NCBI GenBank assembly: GCA_031422335.1
Contig: JANOQW010000013.1
Coordinates: 1-64,000 of the forward strand
Source: Methylotenera_A sp031422335
GTDB lineage: Bacteria; Pseudomonadota; Gammaproteobacteria; Burkholderiales; Methylophilaceae
Length of the DNA stretch: 64,000 bases
Reading direction: 5' to 3'
The notes beneath the pieces were generated by a model that made no database searches, had not been told where the DNA came from, and worked only from the letters and a program-made list of their open reading frames with translations. Shown in pieces: positions 7,527 to 16,144 of this stretch (the stretch's first letter is position 1; each line of letters opens with the position of its first letter). The position numbers and the translations under genes were made by a program.

Positions 7527-8456
7527 ATGCAAGCCGTTAAACACTTTTTGCAATTTAACGATTTAACTACCAAGGAGTTAAATCATATTTTTGCACGTAC
7601 GCAAAAAATTAAAGCGCAATTTAAAGCTTATCAGCAATACTGGCCGTTGCAAGATCGCACCTTGGTGATGATTTTTGAAAAAGCTAGCACGCGTACGCGT
7701 TTGTCGTTTGAGGCGGGCATTCAGCAACTAGGTGGTAGCGCGATTTATTTGAATACACGTGATTCGCAATTAGGCCGTGGCGAGCCGGTGGAAGATGCTG
7801 CGCAAGTGATTTCACGTATGAGCGACTTGGTGATGATACGTACGTTTGAGCAAGATATTATTGAGCGCTTCGCCGCAAATTCGCGCGTGCCAGTGATAAA
7901 CGGACTCACTAACGAATATCATCCTTGCCAAATTTTGGCGGATATTTACACTTTTATTGAGCATCATGCCGGGGATATTGCTAGCATTAAAGGCAAAACG
8001 GTGGCGTGGATAGGCGATAGCAATAACGTATGCAACACTTGGCTGCAAGCGGCTGAGCTGCTAGATTTTAATGTGCATGTCTCGACACCGCCTGGTTATG
8101 AAGTGGAGCCTGAGCGCGCTAACTTATATGGTCACGACCACTATGAAGAGTTTGCAGACCCGATGGAAGCCGCGCGTGGCGCGGACTTGGTCACCACTGA
8201 TGTGTGGACCAGTATGGGCTTTGAGGCGGAAAATGAAGAGCGCTTAAAAGATTTCGCCGATTGGCAAGTCGATGCAGACATGATGCGTGCTGCCAATAAA
8301 GATGCGCTATTCATGCATTGTTTACCAGCGCATAGAGGCGAAGAAGTAGCCGCAGAAGTGATTGATGGTGCGCAATCTGTGGTGTGGGATGAAGCTGAGA
8401 ACAGGCTGCATGTACAAAAAGCGCTGATGGAATATTTGCTATTAGGAAAAGTTTAA
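7527..8456 (+). CDS. argF: ornithine carbamoyltransferase
   Basis: Cytosolic enzyme of 309 residues that joins carbamoyl phosphate and ornithine to give citrulline. The carbamoyl-phosphate motif STRTR (54-58) and the ornithine-side motif HCLPAHRGEEV (about 271-281) are intact, as is the central WIGDSNNVCNTW segment. Length is normal for the anabolic enzyme. It follows argD by 20 bases and is followed, 3 bases on, by a small membrane protein gene and then argG, so all four are probably one transcript. Confidence 0.95.
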   Translation: MQAVKHFLQFNDLTTKELNHIFARTQKIKAQFKAYQQYWPLQDRTLVMIFEKASTRTRLSFEAGIQQLGGSAIYLNTRDSQLGRGEPVEDAAQVISRMSDLVMIRTFEQDIIERFAANSRVPVINGLTNEYHPCQILADIYTFIEHHAGDIASIKGKTVAWIGDSNNVCNTWLQAAELLDFNVHVSTPPGYEVEPERANLYGHDHYEEFADPMEAARGADLVTTDVWTSMGFEAENEERLKDFADWQVDADMMRAANKDALFMHCLPAHRGEEVAAEVIDGAQSVVWDEAENRLHVQKALMEYLLLGKV

Positions 8457-8459
8457 TAC

Positions 8460-8762
8460 ATGGCTTCACAAGGCATTAGTAATCATATATTGCCTGTTTC
8501 AGCCACGTTAGTTGGCGTGTGCGTAACCGTGATTTCTTTGGTGCAACTGGTTCCAATAAATGCTATTTCACCTTGGGTGGATAAAACAATGGCGGCAGCC
8601 ACGCTTATTTTTTTAGCAAGCACTTGGCTGTCATACTGGTCGATTAGAAATGATAAAAATACAGACAGATTTGAACATATTGCAGATTGGTTATTTTTAG
8701 GTGGCTTAAGCCTGTTGGGGTTAGTCAGTATGTTAGTTGCTTTTGATTTGTTTTTAAGTTAA
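8460..8762 (+). CDS. small three-helix membrane protein of unknown function
   Basis: 100 residues with three hydrophobic helices (about 9-29, 43-61 and 77-98) linked by a charged loop (SIRNDKNTDRFEH). Ribosome site GGAAAA precedes the ATG, which lies 3 bases after the argF stop; argG begins 23 bases downstream. I do not recognise the family. The position inside an arginine synthesis unit is probably operon hitch-hiking. A transport role cannot be claimed for so short a protein. Confidence 0.65.
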   Translation: MASQGISNHILPVSATLVGVCVTVISLVQLVPINAISPWVDKTMAAATLIFLASTWLSYWSIRNDKNTDRFEHIADWLFLGGLSLLGLVSMLVAFDLFLS

Positions 8763-8785
8763 TTGAATTAGGGATATTTGGTTTT

Positions 8786-10012
8786 ATGAGTAATATCAAA
8801 AAAGTAGTTCTCGCTTATTCCGGCGGTCTTGATACTTCGGTGATTTTGAAGTGGCTGCAGGATGAGTACAGCTGTGAAGTGGTGACTTTTACCGCTGACC
8901 TAGGCCAGGGTGAAGAGCTGGAGCCCGCGCGGAATAAGGCGCGCAGCGCAGGTGTAAAGGAGATTTATATTGATGACTTGCGTGAAGAGTTTGTGCGCGA
9001 CTTTGTGTTTCCTATGTTTCGCGCTAATACGGTGTATGAGGGTGAATATTTGCTCGGCACCTCAATTGCGCGGCCACTAATTGCAAAAAGATTGATAGAA
9101 ATTGCTGCCGAAACCAAAGCGGATGCTATCTCGCACGGCGCGACTGGCAAAGGTAACGACCAAGTACGTTTTGAGTTGGGTGCGTATGCCTTAAACCCGA
9201 ATATTCAAATTATCGCGCCCTGGCGTGAGTGGGATTTGCTTAGCCGCGAGAAATTGATGGCTTATGCGGAAAAACACAATATTCCTGTTGAGATGAAGCA
9301 CAAGCAAGGTGGTAGTCCATATTCGATGGATGCCAATTTATTGCATATTAGCTACGAAGGCCGTCACTTAGAAAACCCAGCTGCTGAGGCGGAAGATAGC
9401 ATGTGGCGTTGGACGGTCAGCCCAGAAGCCGCGCCAGATGCAGCAGAATATTTGGATATTGAATATGTGAATGGCGACCCGGTAAGTTTGAATGGCGAAG
9501 CCATGCAGCCACATGATTTGTTGGCGCATTTAAACAAACTGGGCGGTAAGCACGGCATTGGTCGTTTAGATTTGGTGGAAAATCGTTATGTGGGTATGAA
9601 ATCACGCGGTTGTTACGAAACACCAGGCGGCACCATTATGCTAAAAGCGCATCGGGCGATTGAGAGCATTACATTAGATCGCGAAGTCGCACATTTGAAG
9701 GATGATTTAATGCCGCGCTATGCCAGCATGATTTACAACGGATATTGGTGGAGCCCAGAGCGGTTAGCGCTACAAACTTTGATTGACCACACGCAAACGA
9801 GCGTGAATGGCTGGGTGCGGCTTAAATTGTACAAAGGCAATGTGATTGTGGCCGGGCGCGATAGTAAAACGGATTCTTTATTCGATTCTAGTATTGCCAC
9901 ATTTGAAGATGATGCAGGCGCCTATGATCAAAAAGACGCAGGTGGTTTTATTAAGCTAAACGCATTGCGGATGCGTATTGCAGCCAATTTGAAACATAAA
10001 AATAAATCTTAG
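8786..10012 (+). CDS. argG: argininosuccinate synthase
   Basis: Joins citrulline and aspartate with ATP to form argininosuccinate. 408 residues, the usual short bacterial type. The N-terminal PP-loop AYSGGLDTSVILKWL (9-23) binds ATP, and SHGATGKGNDQVRFE (about 114-128) and the C-terminal synthase domain are intact. It is the last visible arginine gene; argH is not in the window. The citramalate synthase gene follows 18 bases after the stop, so arginine and branched-chain genes may be co-transcribed. Confidence 0.96.
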   Translation: MSNIKKVVLAYSGGLDTSVILKWLQDEYSCEVVTFTADLGQGEELEPARNKARSAGVKEIYIDDLREEFVRDFVFPMFRANTVYEGEYLLGTSIARPLIAKRLIEIAAETKADAISHGATGKGNDQVRFELGAYALNPNIQIIAPWREWDLLSREKLMAYAEKHNIPVEMKHKQGGSPYSMDANLLHISYEGRHLENPAAEAEDSMWRWTVSPEAAPDAAEYLDIEYVNGDPVSLNGEAMQPHDLLAHLNKLGGKHGIGRLDLVENRYVGMKSRGCYETPGGTIMLKAHRAIESITLDREVAHLKDDLMPRYASMIYNGYWWSPERLALQTLIDHTQTSVNGWVRLKLYKGNVIVAGRDSKTDSLFDSSIATFEDDAGAYDQKDAGGFIKLNALRMRIAANLKHKNKS

Positions 10013-10030
10013 AAAAAAGTAAATTTTGTA

Positions 10031-11620
10031 ATGATGAGACAAGTGATTGCCTATGATTCAACTTTACGCGACGGCGCACAAGCGCAAGGCGTCTCGTTTA
10101 CGGTAGAAGATAAACTCAAAATAGTACAGCGTTTGGATGCGCTAGGTATTGGCTATATTGAGGCGGGTAATCCTGGGTCGAATCCTAAAGATTTAGCATT
10201 TTTTGAGCAAGTAAGTGCGCTAAAGCTGAAGCACGCAAAAATTATTGCGTTTGGTAGCACGCGCAAACCAAATATTCAGGCGCAACAAGATAATAATTTG
10301 CAGTCATTGTTACTTGCTAAAACATCTGCCGTGGCTATTTTTGGTAAAAGTTGGGATTACCAAGTCACTGATATTTTGCGTACCACTTTGGACGAAAATT
10401 TGGCGATGATTGCCGACAGTATTGCGTTTTTAAAAAGCAACGGCAAAGAAGTGGTATTTGATGCTGAACATTTTTTTGATGGCTATAAAGCGAATGCAGA
10501 ATACGCACTAAAAACGCTAGAAGCTGCCGCAAATGCGGGTGCTGACGTGTTGTGCTTGTGTGACACCAACGGCGGTACTTTTCCAGATGATGTTTCTGCC
10601 ATCACCAAAATAGTGGTGAGCCGCTTTAATGTGCAAGTGGGAATTCATTGCCATAACGATTGTGAAATGGCAGTGGCGAATTCCATCGCAGCGGTGCAAG
10701 CAGGCGCGACTCAGGTTCAGGGAACCGTTAATGGCATAGGCGAACGCTGCGGTAACGCCAATTTATGCGCGATTATTCCGAATTTGCAATTGAAGCTAGG
10801 CATGCAGTGTATTCCAGCACATAACATGGCGGAATTGACATCTGCAGCACGTTACGTGAACGAGATTGCCAATATGCCATTTAACGAAAAAGCACCGTAT
10901 GTGGGTAACGATGCGTTCTCGCACAAGGGTGGCATGCATATTGATGCAGTGAGCAAAAACCCCATTTCGTATGAGCACATTAACCCAGAAAAAATAGGTA
11001 ACGTACGACATATTTTGGTGTCTGAAGTAGCAGGGCGCAGTGCTTTGCTTAGCAAAATTAATGCGGTAGATGCCACACTGAATAAGGATTCGGCTGATAC
11101 CAAACGTATTTTGGAACACTTAAAAACTTTGGAGCACGAAGGCTACCAATTTGAAAGCGCTGAAAGTTCGTTTGAACTGTTGGTGCATCGTTTATTGGGC
11201 AAGTATCAACCTTTTTTTACGCTTAAAGAATACCAAGTGAGCACGCAAGAAGATGCGAAAGGCTTGAGTTCGACCGCCAGCATTCGAATTGCGGTGAATG
11301 ACCAAGAAGAAAGCGCAAGCGCGCAGGGCGAAGGCTCGGTAAACGCGCTGGATATTGCGGTGCGTAAAGCGCTTGAGCGTTTTTACCCCGCCATTAAAGA
11401 CGTAAAATTAATCGATTATAAAGTGCGCGTGCTAGATTCGGACAAAGCCACTGCCGCCAAGGTGCGCGTGCTAATTGAATCTAGCGACCAACACATGGCA
11501 TGGACGACAGTGGGCGTATCAACTGATGTGATTGAAGCCTCGTGGCGCGCCATGCTAGATGCGATTGAATACAAGTTGATGCGCGATGCGCAGACTTTAG
11601 CTAAACAAGCTGCGGCTTAG
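10031..11620 (+). CDS. cimA: (R)-citramalate synthase
   Basis: Condenses pyruvate with acetyl-CoA to (R)-citramalate, which LeuCD and LeuB turn into 2-oxobutyrate for isoleucine. 529 residues: TIM-barrel with YDSTLRDGAQAQG (about 8-20) and the metal-binding IHCHNDCEMAVANS, followed by a LeuA-type regulatory domain (about 390-520). The QAQG wording and IEAGNPGSNPKD fit CimA-type proteins better than classical LeuA, which has a DG(E/D)Q(S/A)PG signature. Annotators may call it a 2-isopropylmalate synthase-like protein. It sits directly before leuC, where leuA is often found. Confidence 0.85.
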   Translation: MMRQVIAYDSTLRDGAQAQGVSFTVEDKLKIVQRLDALGIGYIEAGNPGSNPKDLAFFEQVSALKLKHAKIIAFGSTRKPNIQAQQDNNLQSLLLAKTSAVAIFGKSWDYQVTDILRTTLDENLAMIADSIAFLKSNGKEVVFDAEHFFDGYKANAEYALKTLEAAANAGADVLCLCDTNGGTFPDDVSAITKIVVSRFNVQVGIHCHNDCEMAVANSIAAVQAGATQVQGTVNGIGERCGNANLCAIIPNLQLKLGMQCIPAHNMAELTSAARYVNEIANMPFNEKAPYVGNDAFSHKGGMHIDAVSKNPISYEHINPEKIGNVRHILVSEVAGRSALLSKINAVDATLNKDSADTKRILEHLKTLEHEGYQFESAESSFELLVHRLLGKYQPFFTLKEYQVSTQEDAKGLSSTASIRIAVNDQEESASAQGEGSVNALDIAVRKALERFYPAIKDVKLIDYKVRVLDSDKATAAKVRVLIESSDQHMAWTTVGVSTDVIEASWRAMLDAIEYKLMRDAQTLAKQAAA

Positions 11621-11641
11621 GGATTTTTAAGGAGTAATAGC

Positions 11642-13063
11642 ATGTCAGGAAAATCGGTGGCAGGAAAAACACTTTACGATAAATTATGGGAATCGCACTT
11701 AGTGCGCGAAGAAGCTGATGGCACTTGCCTGATATATATCGATCGCCACTTGGTGCATGAAGTGACTAGCCCGCAAGCGTTTGAAGGTTTGCGCTTGGCT
11801 AACCGCAAGGCATGGCGCAACAGCAGTATTGTGGCCAACCCAGACCATAATACGCCGACCAAAGATTGGGATAAAGGCATTGAAGACCCAGTATCGCGCT
11901 TGCAAGTGGAAACGCTAGACAGCAATATTAAAGAGTTTGGCGCGTTGGTATATTTTCCGTTTAAAAATGCTAACCAAGGCATTATTCATGTTATTGGGCC
12001 AGAGCAAGGCACCACCTTACCTGGTATGACTGTAGTCTGCGGCGACTCACATACCAGCACGCACGGCGCATTTGGTGCCTTGGCGCACGGCATTGGCACA
12101 TCAGAAGTAGAACATGTTTTAGCCACGCAAACGCTCATCGCCAAAAAATCTAAACGCATGTTAGTTAAAGTGGATGGCGAATTAGGGGTTGGCGTAACGG
12201 CAAAAGATGTGGCCTTAGCCATTATTGGCAAAATTGGCACCGCAGGTGGCAATGGTTTTGCCATTGAGTTTGGTGGTAAGGTGATTCGTGCGCTTTCGAT
12301 GGAAGGCCGCATGACCATTTGCAATATGGCGATTGAAGCAGGTGCGCGTGCCGGTATTATTGCGCCAGATGACAAAACTGCTGCTTACTTAAAAGGCCGT
12401 CAATATGCACCAAAAGGCGTAGATTGGGACAATGCGGTGGCTTATTGGAGTACTTTGCATACCGAGGCAGATGCTGTATTTGATGTAACAGTAGAATTGG
12501 CGGGGGCAGATATTGAGCCACAAGTGACTTGGGGCACATCGCCCGAGCAAGTATTGCCGATTGGTGGCCGTGTGCCAGACCCAGCAAAAGAATCGGATGC
12601 GACCAAACGCACCAGTATCGAAAATGCTTTGAAATACATGGGCTTAACTGCCAATACGCCGATTGAAGAAATTAAGCTAGATAAAATTTTTATCGGCTCT
12701 TGTACTAATAGCCGCATAGAGGATTTGCGCGCCGCCGCCGTGGTGGCCAAAGGAAAAAAAGTGGCGAGTACGATTCAATTGGCGATGGTGGTGCCAGGCT
12801 CTGGTGTGGTAAAACGCCAAGCCGAAGCAGAAGGTCTAGACAAGATATTTTTGGATGCAGGTTTTGAGTGGCGCGAGCCAGGTTGCAGCATGTGCTTAGC
12901 CATGAACGCTGATAGATTAAGCCCAGGTGAGCGTTGCGCATCCACTTCCAACCGCAATTTTGAAGGCCGTCAAGGCCAAGGTGGACGTACGCATTTGGTC
13001 AGCCCAGCGATGGCGGTGGCTGCTGCAATTGCTGGCCATTTTGTGGATGTACGCAGTATTTAA
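11642..13063 (+). CDS. leuC: 3-isopropylmalate dehydratase large subunit
   Basis: Aconitase-family [4Fe-4S] enzyme of 473 residues. With LeuD it isomerises 2- to 3-isopropylmalate, and citramalate likewise in the CimA route. Cluster ligands lie in GSCTNSRIEDLR and in the paired GCSMCLAMN near the C-terminus; GDSHTSTHGAFGALAHGIG is the family signature. A good ribosome site (AAGGAG) lies 9 bases before the ATG. It is second in the cimA-leuC-leuD-leuB unit. Confidence 0.96.
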   Translation: MSGKSVAGKTLYDKLWESHLVREEADGTCLIYIDRHLVHEVTSPQAFEGLRLANRKAWRNSSIVANPDHNTPTKDWDKGIEDPVSRLQVETLDSNIKEFGALVYFPFKNANQGIIHVIGPEQGTTLPGMTVVCGDSHTSTHGAFGALAHGIGTSEVEHVLATQTLIAKKSKRMLVKVDGELGVGVTAKDVALAIIGKIGTAGGNGFAIEFGGKVIRALSMEGRMTICNMAIEAGARAGIIAPDDKTAAYLKGRQYAPKGVDWDNAVAYWSTLHTEADAVFDVTVELAGADIEPQVTWGTSPEQVLPIGGRVPDPAKESDATKRTSIENALKYMGLTANTPIEEIKLDKIFIGSCTNSRIEDLRAAAVVAKGKKVASTIQLAMVVPGSGVVKRQAEAEGLDKIFLDAGFEWREPGCSMCLAMNADRLSPGERCASTSNRNFEGRQGQGGRTHLVSPAMAVAAAIAGHFVDVRSI

Positions 13064-13105
13064 TTAAAGCAGAAATTAAGGCAGAAGACTTTAGGATATA
13101 AACAT

Positions 13106-13744
13106 ATGAAAGCATTTACCCAATTAACAGGTTTGGCTGCGCCGATAGACCGTGCCAATATTGATACCGACGCGATTATCCCAAAACAGTTTTTAAAGAG
13201 CATTAAGCGTTCTGGCTTTGGCCCTTATTTGTTTGATGAATGGCGTTATACCAACCACGGCGAGCCGGGCATGGACTGTACAAATAGACCGTTAAATCAA
13301 GACTTTGTACTAAATCAAGCACGCTACAAAGGTGCGCAAATTATGTTGGCGCGCGAAAATTTTGGTTGTGGTTCAAGCCGTGAGCACGCGCCATGGGCGA
13401 TTGAAGATTACGGTTTTCGGGTGATTATTGCGCCAAGTTATGCCGATATTTTCTTTAATAATTGCTACAAAAATGGCATGTTGCCGATTGTAGCCAGCCA
13501 TGCCATGGTAGATAAGCTATTTCAACAATGTGTTGATAACGTAGGCTACAGTTTGAATGTAGATTTGGCTTCGCAAACCGTCACATTGCCATCGGGCGAA
13601 TCTTTTGGTTTTGAGATTCATCCAACCTCTAAGCATAATTTGTTGAATGGTTTGGATGAAATTGGCTTAACGCTATTGCATGCAGAAGAAATTGCCGCAT
13701 TTGAAAATAAGCATAAACAAAGCCAACCGTGGCTGTTTGCATAA
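13106..13744 (+). CDS. leuD: 3-isopropylmalate dehydratase small subunit
   Basis: Swivelling-domain partner of LeuC, 212 residues as usual. Recognisable parts are NIDTDAIIPKQFLKSIKRSG (about 19-38), ENFGCGSSREHAPWAI (about 87-102) carrying the substrate-binding loop, and PSYADIFFNNCYKNGMLPI. The gene follows leuC by 42 bases and precedes leuB. No deviation from the family is seen. Confidence 0.95.
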   Translation: MKAFTQLTGLAAPIDRANIDTDAIIPKQFLKSIKRSGFGPYLFDEWRYTNHGEPGMDCTNRPLNQDFVLNQARYKGAQIMLARENFGCGSSREHAPWAIEDYGFRVIIAPSYADIFFNNCYKNGMLPIVASHAMVDKLFQQCVDNVGYSLNVDLASQTVTLPSGESFGFEIHPTSKHNLLNGLDEIGLTLLHAEEIAAFENKHKQSQPWLFA

Positions 13745-13787
13745 GCTTTTGCATTAAAAACTTACTGAATAAATATAGGATAATTGA

Positions 13788-14867
13788 ATGAAAATTGCAG
13801 TATTGCCGGGTGATGGTATTGGCCCAGAAATTATGACGCAAGCCTTGCGCGTGCTAGATGTACTTAAAAAAGAAGGTATGCCGTTAGAGTTTATCGAAGC
13901 GCCATTAGGCGGTCAGGCGTATGACCAATATGGACACCCATACCCAGAGTTTACGCAAAAAATCTGTCGCGATGCGGATGCTGTGTTATTGGGTGCAGTT
14001 GGCGGCCCGCAGTACGATAATTTAGATCGACCTTTAAGACCTGAAAGAGGTTTATTGGGCATTCGTAAAGACTTAGGTTTGTTTGCAAATTTGCGCCCTG
14101 CGGTGCTATACCCTGAGCTTGCCAATGCTTCTACTCTCAAGCCAGAAGTGGTGGCTGGGCTAGATATTATGATAGTGCGCGAGCTGACTGGTGATATTTA
14201 TTTTGGCCAGCCGCGCGGTATGCGCGTGAATGAAGAGGGCGAACGCGAAGGTTTTAACACCATGGTGTATAAAGAATCTGAAGTGCGCCGTATTGCGCAT
14301 GTAGCGTTTGATATAGCCATGAAAAGACGCAAAAATGGTCAAAAAGGCAAATTGTGTTCTGTCGATAAAGCCAACGTGCTTGAAACTACCGAGTTTTGGA
14401 AAGAAATCGTCATTGATGTCGCAAAGGAATACCCAGAAGTTGAGTTAACGCACATGTACGTGGATAACGCGGCGATGCAGTTGATTCGTAACCCAAAACA
14501 GTTTGATGTGATGGTGACAGGTAATATTTTTGGCGATATTTTAAGTGATGAGGCTAGTATGCTGACAGGTTCTATCGGCATGTTGGCATCGGCATCGTTA
14601 AACGAAACCAAAAAAGGCTTGTACGAGCCTTCACATGGTTCAGCGCCTGATATTGCAGGCAAAAATTTGGCCAATCCAATTGCCACTGTACTTTCTACCG
14701 CCATGATGCTGCGTTACACATTTGATAACGAAGCGGCAGCGCAACGCATTGAAAACGCAATTAAAAAAGTATTGGCGGCAGGTTATCGCACAGGCGATAT
14801 TTTTGAAGCAGGCATGAAACGCGTATCATGTAGCGAAATGGGCGACCAAATTGTAGCGGCAATGTAA
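13788..14867 (+). CDS. leuB: 3-isopropylmalate dehydrogenase
   Basis: NAD-dependent oxidative decarboxylase giving 2-oxoisocaproate for leucine, or 2-oxobutyrate from 3-methylmalate. 359 residues. Substrate arginines lie in RPLRPERGLLGIRKDLGLFA (about 82-101); the metal-site aspartates are in VDNAAMQL and FGDILSDEASML, and the NAD loop is EPSHGSAPDIAGKNLANP (about 281-298). It closes the branched-chain group. The downstream genes start after a 60-base AT-rich gap and belong to other pathways. Confidence 0.96.
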   Translation: MKIAVLPGDGIGPEIMTQALRVLDVLKKEGMPLEFIEAPLGGQAYDQYGHPYPEFTQKICRDADAVLLGAVGGPQYDNLDRPLRPERGLLGIRKDLGLFANLRPAVLYPELANASTLKPEVVAGLDIMIVRELTGDIYFGQPRGMRVNEEGEREGFNTMVYKESEVRRIAHVAFDIAMKRRKNGQKGKLCSVDKANVLETTEFWKEIVIDVAKEYPEVELTHMYVDNAAMQLIRNPKQFDVMVTGNIFGDILSDEASMLTGSIGMLASASLNETKKGLYEPSHGSAPDIAGKNLANPIATVLSTAMMLRYTFDNEAAAQRIENAIKKVLAAGYRTGDIFEAGMKRVSCSEMGDQIVAAM

Positions 14868-14927
14868 AATCTATATAAAATAAAAGTTATAAAATACAAC
14901 TAGTTAAAATAAATTTGAGGATAAAAA

Positions 14928-15239
14928 ATGGCACAATTTGATAATGTAAGCGTAAAGAAAAAAGCCAATGTGTATTTTGACGGCAAATGCGTTAGCCACA
15001 CCGTGCTGCTGCCAAATGGCACACGCAGCACTATTGGCGTGATTTTCCCGAGCAGTTTAACTTTTAACACCGCCGCGCCAGAGCTAATGGAAATTAACTT
15101 GGGCAGCTGCAAAGTGCGCTTAAAAGGTGAAGAAGCTTGGAAAGCCTATGGCGCAGGCGAGAAGTTTACTGTGCCAGGAAACTCTTCGTTTGATATTGAA
15201 ACGATTGAAATGTTAGATTACGTTTGCCACTTTGAATAA
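14928..15239 (+). CDS. ppnP: pyrimidine/purine nucleoside phosphorylase (YaiE/PpnP, DUF1255)
   Basis: Small cupin-fold protein of 103 residues. PpnP proteins cleave several ribonucleosides with phosphate to base and ribose-1-phosphate. Conserved features seen: FDGKCVSHTVLLPNG, GVIFPSSLTFNTAAPELMEI and GEKFTVPGNSSFDIE. RBS TTGAGG lies upstream of the ATG. It sits with three small genes between leuB and asd, interrupting the usual leuB-asd neighbourhood. Confidence 0.88.
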   Translation: MAQFDNVSVKKKANVYFDGKCVSHTVLLPNGTRSTIGVIFPSSLTFNTAAPELMEINLGSCKVRLKGEEAWKAYGAGEKFTVPGNSSFDIETIEMLDYVCHFE

Positions 15240-15248
15240 AAACACATG

Positions 15249-15284
15249 TCCTGCAACCCGCATGGATATTGGCTTGCAGGGCAG
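15249..15284 (+). repeat. dispersed hairpin family, copy B
   Basis: CTGCAACCC (15251-15259) pairs with GGCTTGCAG (15271-15279) with one mismatch, around GCATGGATATT, ten bases after the ppnP stop. Same strand and layout as the copies at 3324, 32511, 46484, 50376 and 60901. Confidence 0.75.
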
Positions 15285-15294
15285 TTATTTTTAG

Positions 15295-15456
15295 ATGGTA
15301 TTTGCTAATTTGAAAAATCGAAAAATAATTTTAATGGCTGTGGTTATTGTTGGCGGTTTAACAGCGTATTTAGTTTTTTCAGATTTTTTAAAGATTGATA
15401 GTTGTCTTGATTCTAGTACTAAATGGAATTACGAAACCAAAGTGTGCGAAAGCTAA
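15295..15456 (+). CDS. 53-residue membrane-anchored protein with a Cys-Trp-Cys tail
   Basis: Short frame beginning MVFANLKNRKII, with one membrane helix (about 10-31) and a soluble tail DSCLDSSTKWNYETKVCES. The spacing of CLD, W and C resembles small bacterial proteins ending in a C-L-D-x-G-G-x-W-N-x(5)-C pattern, here with SST instead of xGG. The two cysteines could form a disulfide if the tail is periplasmic. Stop lies 13 bases before yajQ, so it may share that transcript. Function unknown. The ribosome site is weak, which lowers confidence. Confidence 0.5.
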   Translation: MVFANLKNRKIILMAVVIVGGLTAYLVFSDFLKIDSCLDSSTKWNYETKVCES

Positions 15457-15469
15457 GGAAGGAAATACT

Positions 15470-15964
15470 ATGCCAAGTTTTGATATTAGTTCTGAAGTCG
15501 ATAAAGTCGCGCTGAAAAATGCCATCGACACCACCGATAAACAAATCACCAACCGTTATGATTTTAAGGGCACAGCGGCCAAAGTGGAGTTTAACGAGAA
15601 GGACAATATTATTACCCTGCATGGTGATAACGACTTTCAGCTAGACCAAGTAAAAGATATTTTGCTACCAGCGATGGAGAAAAAAGAGCCAGATTCGACC
15701 AAGCGTTTAGACCATAAAGATGTGCAAAAAATGGGCGGCAATAAGGTGAAGCAAGAGCTTAAAATCAAGGCGGGCATTGATTCTGAGCTGGCAAAACGTA
15801 TTACAAAACTGATTAAAGATTCTGGCATAAAAGTGCAAGCCAGCATACAGGGTGATGAGGTGCGTGTGAACGGCGCCAAGCGTGACTTGCTACAAGAGGC
15901 GATAGCGTTTTGCAAAAAAAATGTAACGGATTTTCCGCTACAGTTTGGTAATTTTCGCGATTAA
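15470..15964 (+). CDS. yajQ: YajQ family nucleotide-binding protein
   Basis: Cytosolic protein of 164 residues starting MPSFDISSEVD. The open frame extends 25 codons upstream, but GGAAGG seven bases before this ATG and the family N-terminus fix the start here. YRYDF-type motif NRYDFKGTAA and the closing DFPLQFGNFRD are typical. Known members bind nucleotides; some Xanthomonas homologues bind cyclic di-GMP and act with a transcription factor. That role is not shown for this protein, although diguanylate cyclases are encoded elsewhere in the window. Confidence 0.9.
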   Translation: MPSFDISSEVDKVALKNAIDTTDKQITNRYDFKGTAAKVEFNEKDNIITLHGDNDFQLDQVKDILLPAMEKKEPDSTKRLDHKDVQKMGGNKVKQELKIKAGIDSELAKRITKLIKDSGIKVQASIQGDEVRVNGAKRDLLQEAIAFCKKNVTDFPLQFGNFRD

Positions 15965-15978
15965 TTAAAGGGGATTTT

Positions 15979-16098
15979 ATGAAAAAAATGATAGCATTTT
16001 TGGTGTTAGCGGTTGTATTGGCTGGTTGTAATACAGTGCAAGGTGTCGGCAAAGATGTCGAAAAAGCGGGCGAAGCGATTCAAAAATCAACCGAATAA
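15979..16098 (+). CDS. entericidin A/B-family small lipoprotein
   Basis: 39 residues. Signal peptide MKKMIAFLVLAVVLAGC with lipidated C17, then a short amphipathic segment NTVQGVGKDVEKAGEAIQKS, the hallmark of the EcnA/EcnB family. RBS AAAGGGG lies upstream of the ATG. Such peptides are small envelope lipoproteins; the Enterobacteria pair acts as a toxin/antidote, but here only one copy is seen, so that role cannot be assumed. It begins 14 bases after yajQ. Confidence 0.75.
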   Translation: MKKMIAFLVLAVVLAGCNTVQGVGKDVEKAGEAIQKSTE

Positions 16099-16144
16099 TT
16101 TATTGTAAAGTAGTTGTAATTTGTAATATGCGAACAGGATGAAT

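Noticed and set aside
15395..15469. 25-residue N-terminal extension of YajQ
   Set aside because: Overlaps the small membrane protein frame, and a ribosome site directly precedes the conserved MPSFDISSEVD start.
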